36,805 nucleotides of DNA from Hymenopellis radicata (GCA_015501595.1 JADNRX010000516.1:1-36805); one strand, 5' to 3'; shown: positions 1-11,426, counted from the stretch's first letter. Notes: generated by a model from the letters alone, not told the origin. Numbers and translations: made by a program.

Positions 1-236
1 CACACTTATCCTTCAGATGCGTCACGAACCCCGCCATCTTCCTACATAATCTGCTTATCGCAGTACGGGCAAACGACATCCAACGTTCCAAAATGATCGT
101 TACTAATGTGCTTCGCCAGGCTTTCGGCTGTGGTCATGATCTTGCAAATTTCCTTATCCTGGACCTCTTGACTATGGACATACAGTACTGGCGACACAAA
201 GCGTTTTATGCGCACGAAATGCATGCATAAACACAT
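1..236 (-). pseudogene. Zinc-finger (C2H2/C2HC-like) gene remnant at window edge
   Basis: On the minus strand an open frame from 236 to 42 contains LAKHISNDHFG, which resembles the helix and paired His of a C2H2 finger. A CPYC pair follows, as at the start of a second finger. The frame then stops at a TAG (44-42). One base over, the downstream sequence reads AGFVTHLKDKC, which is the natural second half of that finger (F..H....C). No plausible intron fits between the halves, so I read this as a frameshifted remnant running off the left edge. The first finger also lacks one of its expected Cys. The family is inferred from spacing only, so confidence is low. Sequence left of the window could show whether a fuller gene exists. 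Confidence 0.3.
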
Positions 237-1724
237 TTATCGACAGTGCTTTTTTCCCTCTCACATCTACCCTACGCCCATTTCTCGTTACGCCCAAGTT
301 TCGACCCAGGTCCCGGAACGACTGGCTACCTCGCTGCGCTAGCCCAGTCCGACCTACTGAGGGAAAATATCACTACCGACGCGAAGGGCGTCTACTCGAA
401 CGTCGCCTAGGGGTATTTTAGGTCTCACTTCGTGCTATAGAGGCTTCCTTTGCGACTGGGTCAGGAAACGAAAACTGAACTTTGTCGGCCATCTTCCGAC
501 GCTCCTGGCTTCCAGCACCAGACTCCCCTCCCGTCAAGGGTTGACCGGAGAGGAACGATTGGGGCTATTCTAGATTCTTCATCTAACCCCCGCGGCACAT
601 CCAGTTGTTCCCAGTTGAGCCAAAACATTTCTCAGATCTCGTTGACGAGTACACTTCGGGCTAACTCAGGCTCTTTACAGCCTGTTTTCCGCTTCAAGAG
701 GTTAGCACCTGTCTGATACTCTGTTATTTCACACTATAGTCAGAAGCTGAGCCGTTAGCATCGTCCAAGGGAAGAATTTTGAATTATTTCCATGCCGTCT
801 TCATCTCAACCCGCTTCTACTCCACAGAAGGCAGGTCGTTCTCTGATGCTGGTGTTGTTTTCCATTCAAACCCTAGCTTGAGAAGCTTGATTCAACTGTC
901 GCTTTCCTCTGGTCGTCCAGCATTGAAGAAGGTCCGCGCCCTTCTCTGGCTGGGAAGATCCTCGTTTCGGCATAGTTCCTAAACTGCCGTAGTTCTGATA
1001 CTGCCTTTCCTCGTAGCAATTGTATTTCTGTTGTCCGGATGTTTTGGCCAAGGTCCAGGAAGTATCAGCTTAGGCCAAGGGTGTACTTGTGTGGCGCATT
1101 TCTATTACCTGAAATATCTTTGCGGTGCTTCATAGCGCTATGATGGGCCCGCTTTCTGTCAACGCGGCGGGTGAGATATTCAGTGGGAGTCAAAAGTAGT
1201 ACTGACGTCCAAGATGGAAGCACGATAATGGACAGAGTCGGAAAGGACTATTGTGCCGCCGGCAGAAGCATCCTCAGCTTTCAGATGAGAGTTCTGTCTA
1301 ACCGTGTATTTTTTGTCGTTGACACACTGCGTATCGGATTGAACATGTACACACGGTGAAATGAGTTCGGTGAATCAGATCGTGGTTCCAAGGTCCAGAC
1401 ACAAAAGTCCCGCTGTATTAGGGCCCTGACCATACGCAACAGATCCTCAGTCCCGGATTAACCTCCAGAACACACGATTAGAAAGCGAAAATCATCATCA
1501 TCATGTTAGAGATCGTTATTGGCATCAGACCGACACACCCGTCGGGACGTATAAGACATGTACATTTCGTTGTGTTTCGTAACTTGGCGTCGATACTTTC
1601 TATCTAGTCTAAGGGTAGTAGTCCAGTCCATGTAGGTAGAATAAATACGTGATAAATAGTGCAAACAGAAGAGCGATCGTGAGTAAAGCATTTAAATAGC
1701 GTGAACGAGTGAACAGAAGGATAA
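237..1724. other. Gene-free interval
   Basis: Several short open frames occur on both strands here, the longest being 88 codons at 450-716. None shows a recognisable domain, a signal peptide or a convincing exon chain. A short (ATC)4 run lies near 1493-1504. The right end is the 3' flank of the minus-strand DUF6593 gene. Confidence 0.5.
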
Positions 1725-2404
1725 TCAATCAATGTTCTTTCCGGATTGCAGAAGAAGGGTGGCAATGATAATCGTGTCAAGCAGGCCCTGCCGGATGGCG
1801 CCGCACGTCATGTCCAGGACGATGGTATTGACACCCCGACAGATACGCGCTAGCACGGTGCGCGCCGAACCAGAGGAATAAAGCTATGCGAAAAGAGGAT
1901 TCAGCCGTGTGAGACGAGGCGGAGAGAGATCCTCACGTTTATGTATTGGTCCTCTGGCACCCAGAAATAGCGCTTGCCCTTCACGTCCATGATGCGCGCC
2001 CTATCATACCAGTCAGCGGTAACAACACGTATGAAGAAGATAACACACGATTTGTTGGCGTTGAGTTTAAGCCAGTCCCCGACCTTTCTTTTGCTCAAGA
2101 CGCCGCGCATCTCCACGTCCGGTGACCTCTGCCACTCGACGAGCGCAATACTGTGACCCTCCGCATCGTTCAACACCGTGTACGTAGGCATGGTTGGATC
2201 CGTCACGATGGAGAAGTACTTGATCTGCTTCGGGCCAAGCACCGTGCAGTTAAGCACCGACGGGTTGAACGATGTCAAGTAGAAGGTGACAAATCCGCCT
2301 TCCTCGCTAGCAGGTGTCGGGTAGGGAAGGGCACCAAACACGGACGAATTGTACCCCGCAAAGTCGGGATCACAGTCCCCGAAAATGTTGTTGAAAGAAG
2401 GCAT
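1725..2404 (-). CDS. DUF6593 domain protein
   Basis: Three exons: 2404-2049, 2000-1937 and 1883-1725, giving 192 residues. Intron 1 (2048-2001, 48 nt) has donor GTGTGT, branch CTGAC and acceptor TAG. Its length is a multiple of three without a stop, so the unspliced frame reads straight through it. Intron 2 (1936-1884, 53 nt) starts GTGAGG. Family hallmarks are EWQRSPDVEMRG, VGDWLKL, KGKRYFWVP and the C-terminal tail QGLLDTIIIATLLLQSGKNID minus its first residue, which is the usual DUF6593 ending. The start was set at the Met before PSFNNIFGD. An in-frame Met further upstream would add a 69-residue hydrophobic/Arg-rich leader that does not look coding. DUF6593 proteins are numerous in Agaricomycetes and have no established biochemical role. 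No signal peptide is seen with this start. Confidence 0.9.
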
Positions 2405-2450
2405 AATAAGAAATAGAAAGCGAAAAGGAAGTCGTGAAGAAATAAAGAGA

Positions 2451-2471
2451 TGAAGAATGAAGAATGAAGAA
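2451..2471. repeat. Heptamer tandem repeat (TGAAGAA)x3
   Basis: There are three exact copies of TGAAGAA about 50 bp upstream of the DUF6593 start codon, so probably in its 5' leader or core promoter. On the coding strand this is a pyrimidine-rich TTCTTCA repeat, common in fungal promoters and leaders. Confidence 0.8.
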
Positions 2472-2474
2472 TAA

Positions 2475-3019
2475 ACAACGCGACCGCCCCAGCCTAATAA
2501 GAAACGGACCCTCCGAAAACCAAGGAAAGTCGCGCCGCGACGAGAGCGCAGAAGAAAGAGAAGAGAGAATGGACCGCGCGAAAAGTCCAAGGTTGGGACT
2601 CTTGAACACATAAATAAGACCCTCGGTTGTTTCCGATGTCAGGGGTCTGGATAATCCAATAAGGCACTGCTCGAAGCGCACCTCCAAACCCGTCGGTGCG
2701 CCAGTCTGCACTGCCTGAGGCAGTAAAATACCCGCGTAGCCGTCTGAACCCTCGCCCTGCAGGAATCGCGAGTTACATGCGAAAGCGCAGCAGCTTGGCT
2801 GACCTCCGGATGTTTACTAGCCGTTACCGCGCGGAGGGTCAGATCCGAAGCCGCTGGTCGTAATACTAATATTCAACAAGCCGCCGCACTCCTGAAAGAT
2901 ATGTAGGGACTCACCACGAACGTGTCACTTGCGATGACTTCGCCGGGAATGAGTGGATTACCATTCGATGGCATTTCACGCGTGGTCACGCACATCTGCC
3001 GTCCTCTTCGCGATTAGTG
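2475..3019. other. DUF6593 upstream region with an orphan exon-like ORF
   Basis: No complete gene could be built here. On the minus strand a 20-codon exon-like segment (2974-2915) starts with ATG and ends at a good donor, GTGAGT. The next open frame (from an acceptor CTGCAG, exon start 2756) runs towards the DUF6593 promoter. The intervening 158 nt do not resolve into an exon without a stop. It may be a gene relic or chance. Confidence 0.3.
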
Positions 3020-3020
3020 T

Positions 3021-3250
3021 GTTATTGAATGTCAATAGGATCAGCGCACAATCAATCAGTCAAGATATCATCCGATCAAGTTAACGGATGTCATCCCATT
3101 TTGAACATAGAGTATGACACAATTTGAAGCCTGAAACGAATTGGAAAGCTGTGAGTTCCACGACCAAGAATGTTATCGACCTTACCGTACTTAACGTACT
3201 TACTTGAGGCACTTGACCTGAAAAGAATCTGGTTCCAGTCATGGCCTAGG
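3021..3250 (-). pseudogene. Decayed partial copy of the neighbouring FAS1 gene (3' part)
   Basis: Minus strand. Exon-2-like sequence encodes GHDWNQIL, matching GEDWTQLL of the intact gene at 3708-4343. A GTAAGT donor follows at 3203, and a TTTCAG acceptor (3133-3131) precedes ASNCVI, matching the last-exon ASNGVI. The terminal TCCGTTGACTGA of the intact gene appears here as TCCGTTAACTTG, so the stop is lost. Nucleotide similarity continues for about 60 bp into the 3' flank (around 3021-3082 versus 3661-3707). The signal peptide and most of the FAS1 domain are absent. I read this as a partial tandem duplicate, about 630 bp from its parent, that has decayed. Confidence 0.7.
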
Positions 3251-3707
3251 AAGGCGAGGAGGCAGACATACATCAAGCTGGTACTGCGAACCAAAATTTA
3301 GTTCACGTCAATTTGGCATTTGTAATACCTTTTCTGAACCGGTACGATATGCGAACCTACGCAGCGTTTAACATCTCTTCGTCAATTTGTCGAGAATCGC
3401 GAATTAGAGAACGTTATACGGGAAAGCGATGCCGCCTAAAACACGCTTGGCTCTCAGGCGAGCTGCGGCCCTCCAGTCTCCAAGGGTCAAATCCCAGGAC
3501 GGCGTCAATGAGCTCTGGTGGGACTAGTAAGCAAACCCGCCGGACTTCTGGGAGGCCTGCATGGACTTACTACAGGCGTGTTACTTGAGATCACTGGGTC
3601 TGGCTGAGATTGCAGAGATCGTCGTTCACGCGTAGTTGTATATTCCGTCGTTTTCTTCGATATTAATGTCGATAGCTAGTGTACAACAATAGTCGGAATG
3701 CGGAGAA
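3251..3707. other. Spacer between FAS1 gene and its decayed copy
   Basis: Plus-strand frames include a short ATG frame beginning MPPKTRLALRR (around 3430) that stops after about 33 codons, and a later open stretch, but no family is recognisable. The right end is the FAS1 3' flank. Confidence 0.4.
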
Positions 3708-4343
3708 TCAGTCAACGGATATCGTCCCGTCCAAAACATAAATGACACCGTTTGAAGCCTGAAACCAACTTAGAGGCTGTGCGCGCCACATTTATAAGAT
3801 ACGTACCTCCTTGACTTGCTTAATTCGAATGCCATCATCTATGAGAAGCTGCGTCCAATCTTCACCTTGCGACTCAAAGTGAACCGACTTTCCCTCAATG
3901 AGGGTATCATAGGTAGCGGACGTGGACAAATCCAAAGGATATTGCTAACCAAATATTTTAATGCAGATTCAATTTATCATGACATCCAGACGAACCTGTA
4001 TAATGTGCGAGCCTATCCACCGCTCGACATTCTTTCTCGACCTGCTGTCAAACTCCTGCTCCGAAATCTCAATATGGTCTTCCTCAGGCTTGCCTTGGTG
4101 CGGCTTCCTCGCCAGCGCCATCACTGCCTTGTTCGTCGGCACAAGAACAGTCAATTTCGCGCTCGTTGTCGAGAACATGCTGCTCAACTGCAGCTCGCGG
4201 GCGTAGGAGTAGAATATGGACACCGACGGCTCGATGGTGAGCAGATCGGCTATGGTAGGATTGGTCGTCGAGGACATGGGTATTTGCTGGCCGAATATGA
4301 GCGCAGGAAGGCAGAGCAACGTCGTGAGAGAGGGCACGCGCAT
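3708..4343 (-). CDS. Secreted fasciclin (FAS1) domain protein
   Basis: Three exons: 4343-3996, 3944-3807 and 3758-3708, giving 178 residues. Introns are 51 nt (donor GTTCGT, acceptor TAG) and 48 nt (GTACGT/CAG), both phase 0. The start chosen is the Met that opens a clear signal peptide (MRVPSLTTLLCLPALIFG, then QQ). An in-frame Met 21 codons upstream would bury it. One FAS1 domain fills the rest: TIADLLTIEPSVSIFYSYAR, then LTVLVPTNKAVMALARKPHQ, NVERWIGSHII, and the C-terminal ASNGVIYVLDGTISVD. FAS1 domains mediate adhesion or surface contacts. This short single-domain type with the PTNKAVMALARKP signature is common in basidiomycetes and is probably secreted or endomembrane. No GPI signal is seen. 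A degraded partial copy lies directly downstream. Confidence 0.9.
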
Positions 4344-5418
4344 GGCTGGTGGAGGTAGGTAGCCAAAGCGGGATGTGAGGTCATTTGTTGCGCATTGCGC
4401 AGACAAACAACGACACTGCCACCGTAATTCAACGCCACACTGTTGGTGTTCTTAGCCTTAGGCTAGGAGTGGTACTAGAAGTAATAATAAGTTTAGTAGT
4501 ATGGTTAGTAGCATACCCAAGGAGTTAGACCCGGCAACTTAGCTAGGAGAGTGAAGCAATGGGCCTAGGGTGGACACCGTACCGTTACGGTTACGGCCGT
4601 AACATGTACGATGTTTAACGGGTACGGGACGTCGACTTACTGCAACCTCAACGAAGAGTGGGCCTGTCAAGAGGCCAGTAGGAGTGAGCAAGGAGACAGA
4701 CTCGCCGAGAGTGTGATGGACACAGATCGCGATCTACTGAGTTAGAGATCTTTGTTGTTGGGCGCTTCAACGCGTGAGGCCAGAATGTCATGCGACAATC
4801 TAGTAAACGCGTTGAGTAGACTCAAAAAGTGGTCATTCCAGGTTACCGTAGAACGGCCGTAATAGACAATATTCAACGGTCTCCTACGGTCAAATATCGA
4901 ACGGGGGAGAGGTCTCCGCTTGTAGTGGAAAGCGAACGAGACTGCAGTGCAGATCGCGCTGACTGTTTGTGCTGGAATCAAGCAAGTGGAGAACTCCGGT
5001 GAAGGCTGGATGGATCAAGACACGAACCAGCCAACCAACACATAAGGAGTAGGTGGGCGGGTGCGAAAAATGGACGACCGACGAGGCTGGAAGAGCGAGG
5101 ATGGGAGTTTGGGGAAAGAGAAAGAGAAGCCACACGAATCGTGGGGCAGCGAATCTAATATTTCTAAATACGGACATGTCAAGCTGCAGGCTACCGAAGT
5201 GGGACGCGTTTCTTCTTTAGCTTGGACCTCCGCTCGCTTGCAGGCGCTAGTTCGCACCTCCAGCGAGTGGTTGAACTCTCTTGAAACGGAAGACAGTATA
5301 TGAGTTGATAGTGGGCCACATTATACATAAGTATGTTGAGTTCCATTCCACAGTCACTAGTTTGAGGATAGAACCATTGACAACAACAAAGTCCCTTGAA
5401 CCTCAAATTCTAGTAAAT
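4344..5418. other. Intergenic region: FAS1 upstream and GH16 3' flank
   Basis: No convincing gene. Overlapping open frames on both strands at 4742-5400 lack domains and splice-consistent partners. A 14-bp perfect palindrome GTTACGGCCGTAAC (4590-4603) sits in a GTTACGG-rich patch about 250 bp upstream of the FAS1 start and may be a regulator site. Confidence 0.4.
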
Positions 5419-7129
5419 TCAGCAGTGTTTCCACATTTTAACGTAATCACTACGAAGACGTTAGAAAGATAAACGAGCAACAGGAGAGAATACTCACACC
5501 ACCATGGCCCTCTCGTTCAAATCTTGTGGCCAAGTCGGATACCACAAACTTTGCGCATTCGCAAAGTCCCTCATCGGTGCTACCATCCATTGTTAGCTTC
5601 ATCACCAACAGAAAACACACACATCACCCACCCGCAGCCCGATCCATCCACGGCTTATTCCCCTGCGACTCGGGAAACCACCCCGTCGTCGACCCGACTG
5701 CCACATTCATAATCAGATAAAACTCCTCATCAAACGGCGCAGCATCCCCCGTCCCATTCACCCACGGATCCTGCAACGGCACCTGCTGCCCATTCTCCGA
5801 CACCGTCGTCGGGAAATCCCCCAGGTCAAAGAACGGCTCCTTGAACTTGAACGACAACAGCGTACGCGTCCGCGAGTCCACGTAGATGCGAATGAACTTG
5901 TCCGTCCATTCCAGCACGTACGTGTGGAAGCCGTCCGCGAAGGACTCCCGTCGCTCTGTCCACCAGCTGAAGCTCTTGTCTACCCCGTTCAACGCTGGGC
6001 TCGGGCCCCAGTTCAGCGATCCCTGTACGAAGTTTGACCCGTGCGCCGTATACCTCAAGCCGTTCCCCCGACTTTCGACCATGTCGATTTCTCCGCTCCG
6101 TGGCCACTGCCCGTAGACGCCGTCCTTCGGGAGCATCCAGATCGCCGGCCACATCCAGTCGCCCTTGGGCATTTTTGCGCGCACTTCCACGCGCCCATAC
6201 TTGATGCTACCGCCGCGACCTTCCCGTGCACTAAGAAGTGTGCTGATCCGCGCGCTTTGAATGGGGTTTATAATGGATCCGGTGGATGAATTAGAAACAG
6301 CGCTGCAGGCTTTGTAGTAGCCAGAGTAATCGAATCGCTAGAATGAATTAGTAAGAAGAGGAAGCAACAGCTCGAAGAATAACCTCACCCTGGATCCCGC
6401 GGTAGTTCCGTCACCTTGAATAATAAAGCCATTGTCCGGTTGCGTGATGTTGAACGTGCAGTCCGTCAGGTTGTAAACATAGTTGTCAAACACAGCGTCC
6501 TGACCGATCTCCTCTGAGGTTAATGTCGGTACGAGATGCAACATGCCATCTTGCACAAACGAGTTCTTTGACGAGGCGGTATTCATCTCGAATTGGCCAT
6601 TTCTGGAAGGAATGATAAGAAAGAAGCAGTAAAGTAAGCAAAGGTTACCGACCCAGCACCTGAAGCGTCCACCTCCCGCATAAAGTACCCAGAAGGCCCG
6701 AATACTTCGTCTGTAGAACGATCAAACTGCTCGTCCATGACCAGACAGAGCGGTTGTCGGTCGAGCATTACGTTCCTGTATGTCAGATAGCACTGAACGG
6801 CACCTACGAAACATCTCAGTTCCGGAGTCGACGGATGAAAAAGCTAACGTACTGATTGCGATACCGACAAATATCATACCATAGACCAGGACGTATGTCA
6901 TCTTTGCGCGGGGGTTGGGCTTGTCTCTCCATGGCTTTGGGACCGAAAGAGAGTCAAGCGTTTCCTTGTCGTCTGTGGTGGAGAGAGAGATGGGGAGAAG
7001 GGTTGAGCGCATTCTGGGGGCTGGTATAGGCCCAGAGGGAAACGCGATCGATGTGCTGGACACATAACGGTGTGCATCGTCGAAGGGATCGTGCACAGAC
7101 GTGGCTGCAGACGGCAGGGAAGAAGACAT
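5419..7129 (-). CDS. Membrane-anchored GH16 beta-glucanase-like protein
   Basis: Six exons: 7129-6853, 6803-6653, 6602-6389, 6337-5632, 5579-5498 and 5449-5419, giving 486 residues with all phases consistent. Introns are 48-52 nt. The N-terminus has no signal peptide. A roughly 77-residue Ser/Pro-rich cytosolic tail precedes one TM segment (about residues 78-98), so it is predicted type II. The GH16 catalytic fold follows: GRVEVRAKMPKGDWMWPAIW and the active-site motif GEIDMVES, with nucleophile Glu297, Asp299 and acid/base Glu302. The six-residue ExDxxE spacing is that of laminarinase/beta-1,3-glucan-binding proteins. The C-terminus is VVDYVKMWKHC. All three catalytic carboxylates are present, so activity or transglycosylation on beta-glucan is plausible. 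It is divergently paired with the GT2 gene at 7915, which suggests a shared role in wall glucan. Confidence 0.93.
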
Positions 7130-7914
7130 GGATGCTGCTCAAAACGAGGCCCGAGTCTTTAGAGTCTGGAATGAAAACAGGTATTCCTTAAAGGGCAATA
7201 TGGAGGGGGGATACGTGAACGAAGGAATGCTTTACATGTGGACAGATCGACAGGTTTGATCTCGAACGCGATCATTCACACCAAAGTTCCAGATGCAGGA
7301 ACATAATAGCTTTCACCGAGCTGAGAATGCGCGCCAATAGGGTGAGATGGGTACGAATAGGAACCAGTCTAGATGAGAAGCAAGCAAAGTGTCGGGCGGC
7401 GGCCATGCAGTGATGAAGGTACGCAGGACGGTTGGTTGGAGAAACCGTTCCGTCGAACACGCATACCTCGAGAGCCGGATCGACACACGCTGTCGTGATT
7501 AATTGTAAGAGCCGTAACTTTTCCCGTCATCCGCCAGATACCTGTTTCCATAGGCCTTGGACATGACGCGCGATAAGGACATCGGGGACACCTTTGGGCC
7601 GACGTGGTGGTGGTGGTTGAAAGGAAAGAGGCGGGGGTACGATCGCAGCTTCCTCTTTAAGCTTACACCTACGATCACCAGCATAGCGAATAACTACGAC
7701 ACTCCGCCGCCGGTCCTGCCATTTATGACAGCGTATCTGATAAACATAGTCGTTCCTCGAGGTACAGGGCAGGAAAGTGGTCGACGGGGAGATTGGACGG
7801 TCATGGAACTGAATGCCCGGTTCCTGGATGCTGGACGAGAAGCACGTCAATCTGCCAATAATAAATCAGCACTATAACAGGTCATGGCCTTGCTTCTGCA
7901 ACGACGCTCGCGCC
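7130..7914. promoter_or_regulatory. Shared divergent intergenic region between GH16 and GT2 genes
   Basis: These 785 bp separate two head-to-head start codons. Open frames inside it (for example 7557-7877 plus and 7850-7527 minus) are low-complexity (Trp- or Pro-runs from a TGG repeat near 7603-7616) and overlap each other, so I do not call them genes. By position it must contain both promoters. I did not recognise a specific factor site. Confidence 0.6.
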
Positions 7915-10900
7915 ATGTCTTCTACCGCCAGCATCACTAGCGCCGGAGTGACCATCCTCAACAGCGACTACGATGCCTTTGACGCTCTTTTGCATAATAT
8001 TTGTATGCCTTTCCTTTGTTCATCCGGCGTCGTTCTCACTGTCAATTAGACGAAAAAACTCTTCCTAATAACTGGTTCATTCACCCTACTTCTTCCCAGA
8101 CTACCGGCGTCTGTCTACGCGTTACTGCTTCTAATTCTTCGCCCGACTCCGTTGGCGTGTCGTCAAGCACATTCCGTGTCTTTCCTTATGAAAACCCTCA
8201 CTTGGTCAGCTTTGAGGAAAACGTTCGCAAACTTAATCCTGCGGTTGCTGTTAAGCTGAAGAGCCCCAGCATCCATGTTATTATCTCTTCTGTGTAAGAC
8301 ATTCTTTTACCTATTTTCATCTTCCTGATATGTAACAGTCGACCTGGCGACACATCCATTCAAATCGACAAGACGACCCGCATCCAGATCCTAGACCACA
8401 TCAACATGCTTCCAAGCGCGGAAAAGGACCAATGTGGTGCCTTCATCGTAAGTGTTTCTCATAAAAAATATGTATCATCCACTAACGTCAGTCCACTAAC
8501 AGCGCTCAGACGACTGCCTTATCCTCTGGGCGTACTCCGTCGACCTCATCATTCCCCTCTGTCAAGAATTCGAGGAGAAGCTCATCAAGTACATCTGGCG
8601 AACGCGCGCAGCTCCCAACCGCGACGCGAACACCCCTCCCCCGCTTCAGTCCGACTCCACGCCAAGACTTCGGTCGCTTGCTTCGTCAACGTCCAATGTT
8701 CCGTCGCCACTTTCAGAGAAAGAAGAAACGACTGTACAGGTGGTACCCGCAAAGCCCAAAAAGACAAGATGGTGGAATTGGAAGCTCGACTCCCCAACAC
8801 CGCCGAGTGATGCGGAGAAAGGTGGATCGGCGCGTCGTCCACGAAAGCATATTCTTCTCGGACCGTTTTATGCTGGATGTGGTGCTGCACTCGCAGTTTG
8901 TAAGTTATTATACGGAACGCTGCTAGGGACTCTGACTCAAATTGTCACGTAGACTTTGCTGGATCCGGGGTCTCGATCCTATTGGAAGAGTATCTTCTTG
9001 ATGGTGACGCCACCCGCTTCGCAATGTGCGTAACACTTCCTGTTATCGTCTGTGTTTCCATCGTACGTGTATCTTTATCTGTTTCTTCTCGGCGCTCACT
9101 CTCGTTCAGTTCTTCTGTCTTCAACTTATTGGCAACATCTCACTTGTCATTGGTCCCGTATCTCAATATCACGAAAACTCCGCCTATTATTCTGCCATCA
9201 AACCAGAGCCAAATCCAGAGGTCGACAATAACCTTCCACACATTACTATTCAATGTCCCGTGTATAAGGAAAGTTTAGAGTTTACCATGTACGTTACTTC
9301 TTCTCTGAACTGCCACTCCACTCATATCATTTGATACCAGCGCTCCCTCCGTCTTCTCGATCAAACGAGCCATGCAAACGTACGCTCGGCAGGGCGGCAC
9401 TTCTGCCATCTTTATCTGCGACGATGGACTGCAGCTCATACCCGAGAAGGATCGCCAGGAGCGTATTGACTTCTACGCCAATCACAACATCGGGTGGGTT
9501 GCACGGCCTGGGCACAACGGAAAAGATCCGCAAGGTTTCAAGCGAGCGGGCAAGTTCAAGAAAGCGAGCAAGTAGGCTTATCCTTTCCTCACTTGTATTC
9601 GAAGTGCTAATGAATGTAGCATGAACTACGGCCTAGCGTTGTCAATCAAACTCGAAAAGCACCTCGCGGCCCTTATTGATCAAGGCGAGGAAGAGGCCGA
9701 GGGCGTTTCACTGGAGGACCTTGCGATGCAATTAGCAATCAACGAGATTTACGAGGAGAGCGGACGGAGGTGGAAACCCTGGGCGAGCAATGGGAAGAGT
9801 TTGAGAGTGGGGGAGATTATACTGATCATCGACGCGGACACGATCGTTCCGGAGGACTGCTTTAGGGATGCGGCGAGGGAGATGTATGAGAGCGAGGATG
9901 TCGCGATCATACAACACGAGTCCGGTCAGTGTCCCTCCTTCTAGAGACTACTGGACCTAACTTTGTACCACAGACGTCATGCAAGTCGCGCACCACTACT
10001 TCGAGAACGGCATCACGCACTTCACGCGGCGCATTAATAAATGTATCTCGTACGGCTGCGCAAACGGGGAAGTCGCCCCCTTCGTCGGACACAATGCGTT
10101 CCTGCGGTGGTCTGCCGTCCAAGATGCGTCGTTCGTGGACCCGGCGGACAATAAACGCAAGCAGTGGTCCGAGGCTAACGTTTCAGAGGACTTTGACCTC
10201 GCTCTGCGCCTCCTCCTGCGAGGTTACACGCTCCGGTGGGCGACGTACTCGAATGGCGGGTTCAAGGAGGGTGTGAGTCTAACGATCGTCGACGAGCTAG
10301 CGCGGTGGCAGAAGTACGCCTATGGGTGCGACGAGATTATCTTCAACCCGCTGGTTAGGTGGTGGAGGCAAGGACCGATCAGTAAACAGCTGAGGGGATT
10401 CGTGTGGTCTGCCGCTCCAGTGCATTATAAGATCGGCATGATGTCGTACATGTTTTCATACTGTGAGTGCTTTTCGTTCCTTCTCGTAGACGAGGCTGAA
10501 CAGCATCTAGACGGTATCGCCGCTGCGACTGTTGGATCGATTATCAATTACCTCATTCTTGGACTAGCGCCGCGTCTAGACCAGTTCTACCTTCACAGTT
10601 TTGAGATCCTCTTGGCCTGCGTCGTTGTTTTCCCCGCTCTCGGTAATCTGGGATTCACGCTTCTTGAGTACCGGGTGGGTCATCGCAAGCTCTTTGGCGC
10701 GCTATACGAGAACTTGAGATGGGTGCCATTCTTGTACGTATTCATTGGCGTTTAGTGTCGTCAGACTCATTCTCTTGCAGCGTCTTCTTCTTTGGCGGTC
10801 TGAGTATTCACCTGTCCACGGCCCTCCTTGCACATCTGTTCTCGTACGACATGACATGGGGCTCTACCGGCAAGGAAGTCGAAAAGTCGACGTTCTGGAT

Positions 10901-11224
10901 CGAAGGTAACTTGCTCTGGTCTCCTTTCCTGGACATGAACTCACCCCATCTTCTTCAAGTTCCTCGTATACTCAAAGGCTTCTGGCTGTCCTTCGTCATC
11001 TGCTTCTCGCTCATCATAATGGTAATCGTCTTCACCAGCGACCTCGTTCCCGTTGAGTGGCAGATAGCGGGATGGCAGTTTGCCTTGGTCATTCCCTTGT
11101 CGCTCGTCGTTGGATGTCATATTCTTCTACCGGTGAGTAAATCGTAGTCGATTTGGTTCAAAGGTGCTTAACATGATATACGTAGATCGTCTTGAACCCA
11201 TGGTTGATGAAGTTCTCGTACTAA
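7915..11224 (+). CDS. Family-2 polysaccharide glycosyltransferase (GT2, multi-TM)
   Basis: Thirteen exons: 7915-8002, 8050-8293, 8339-8447, 8503-8899, 8953-9062, 9110-9288, 9341-9571, 9620-9924, 9974-10462, 10511-10733, 10781-10905, 10960-11132 and 11186-11224. They give 903 residues with all phases consistent. A soluble N-terminal region precedes two TM helices (about 262-340). The cytosolic GT-A domain follows, with IFICDDG (Asp403-404), LIIDADT (Asp524, Asp526) and SEDFDL (Glu626-Asp627). The acceptor-side segment RWQKYAYGCDEIIF stands where processive synthases carry the QxxRW-type motif, but Gln/Arg spacing is not canonical. About five C-terminal TM helices end in LNPWLMKFSY. The architecture is that of processive synthases (cellulose, hyaluronan, chitin type). 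The closest family I can name is the fungal GT2 group studied as ZtGT2 in Zymoseptoria, whose product is not firmly known. It is divergent to the GH16 gene. Confidence 0.93.
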
Positions 11225-11426
11225 GTTTTCGGTTTTCGAGCATGGATTTGGACTTTGTAGAACTCTAGACGTTTACGATATATGTGGATTGCTGCATGCG
11301 GAAGAGTATATTTAAATTTTTGTGTGTCGTAGGACCAACTGAGCGGGGGCAACTCCGGCGGAGATGACATGTAGGCATGTAGGAGTTGCTGACCTGATTC
11401 TATATACGATTGAGTGCGGCAGATGT
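11225..11426. other. GT2 3' flank / tRNA upstream
   Basis: No gene is seen. This stretch holds the GT2 3' end and the 5' flank of the tRNA. Confidence 0.5.

Noticed and set aside
3430..3640. MPPKTRLALRR start plus later open stretch as a small gene
   Set aside because: The frame stops after about 33 codons and no valid intron joins it to the later stretch.
7527..7877. Opposing 106- and 107-codon ORFs in the GH16/GT2 intergenic region
   Set aside because: They overlap each other and depend on a TGG repeat that gives Trp or Pro runs. The site is the shared promoter region.
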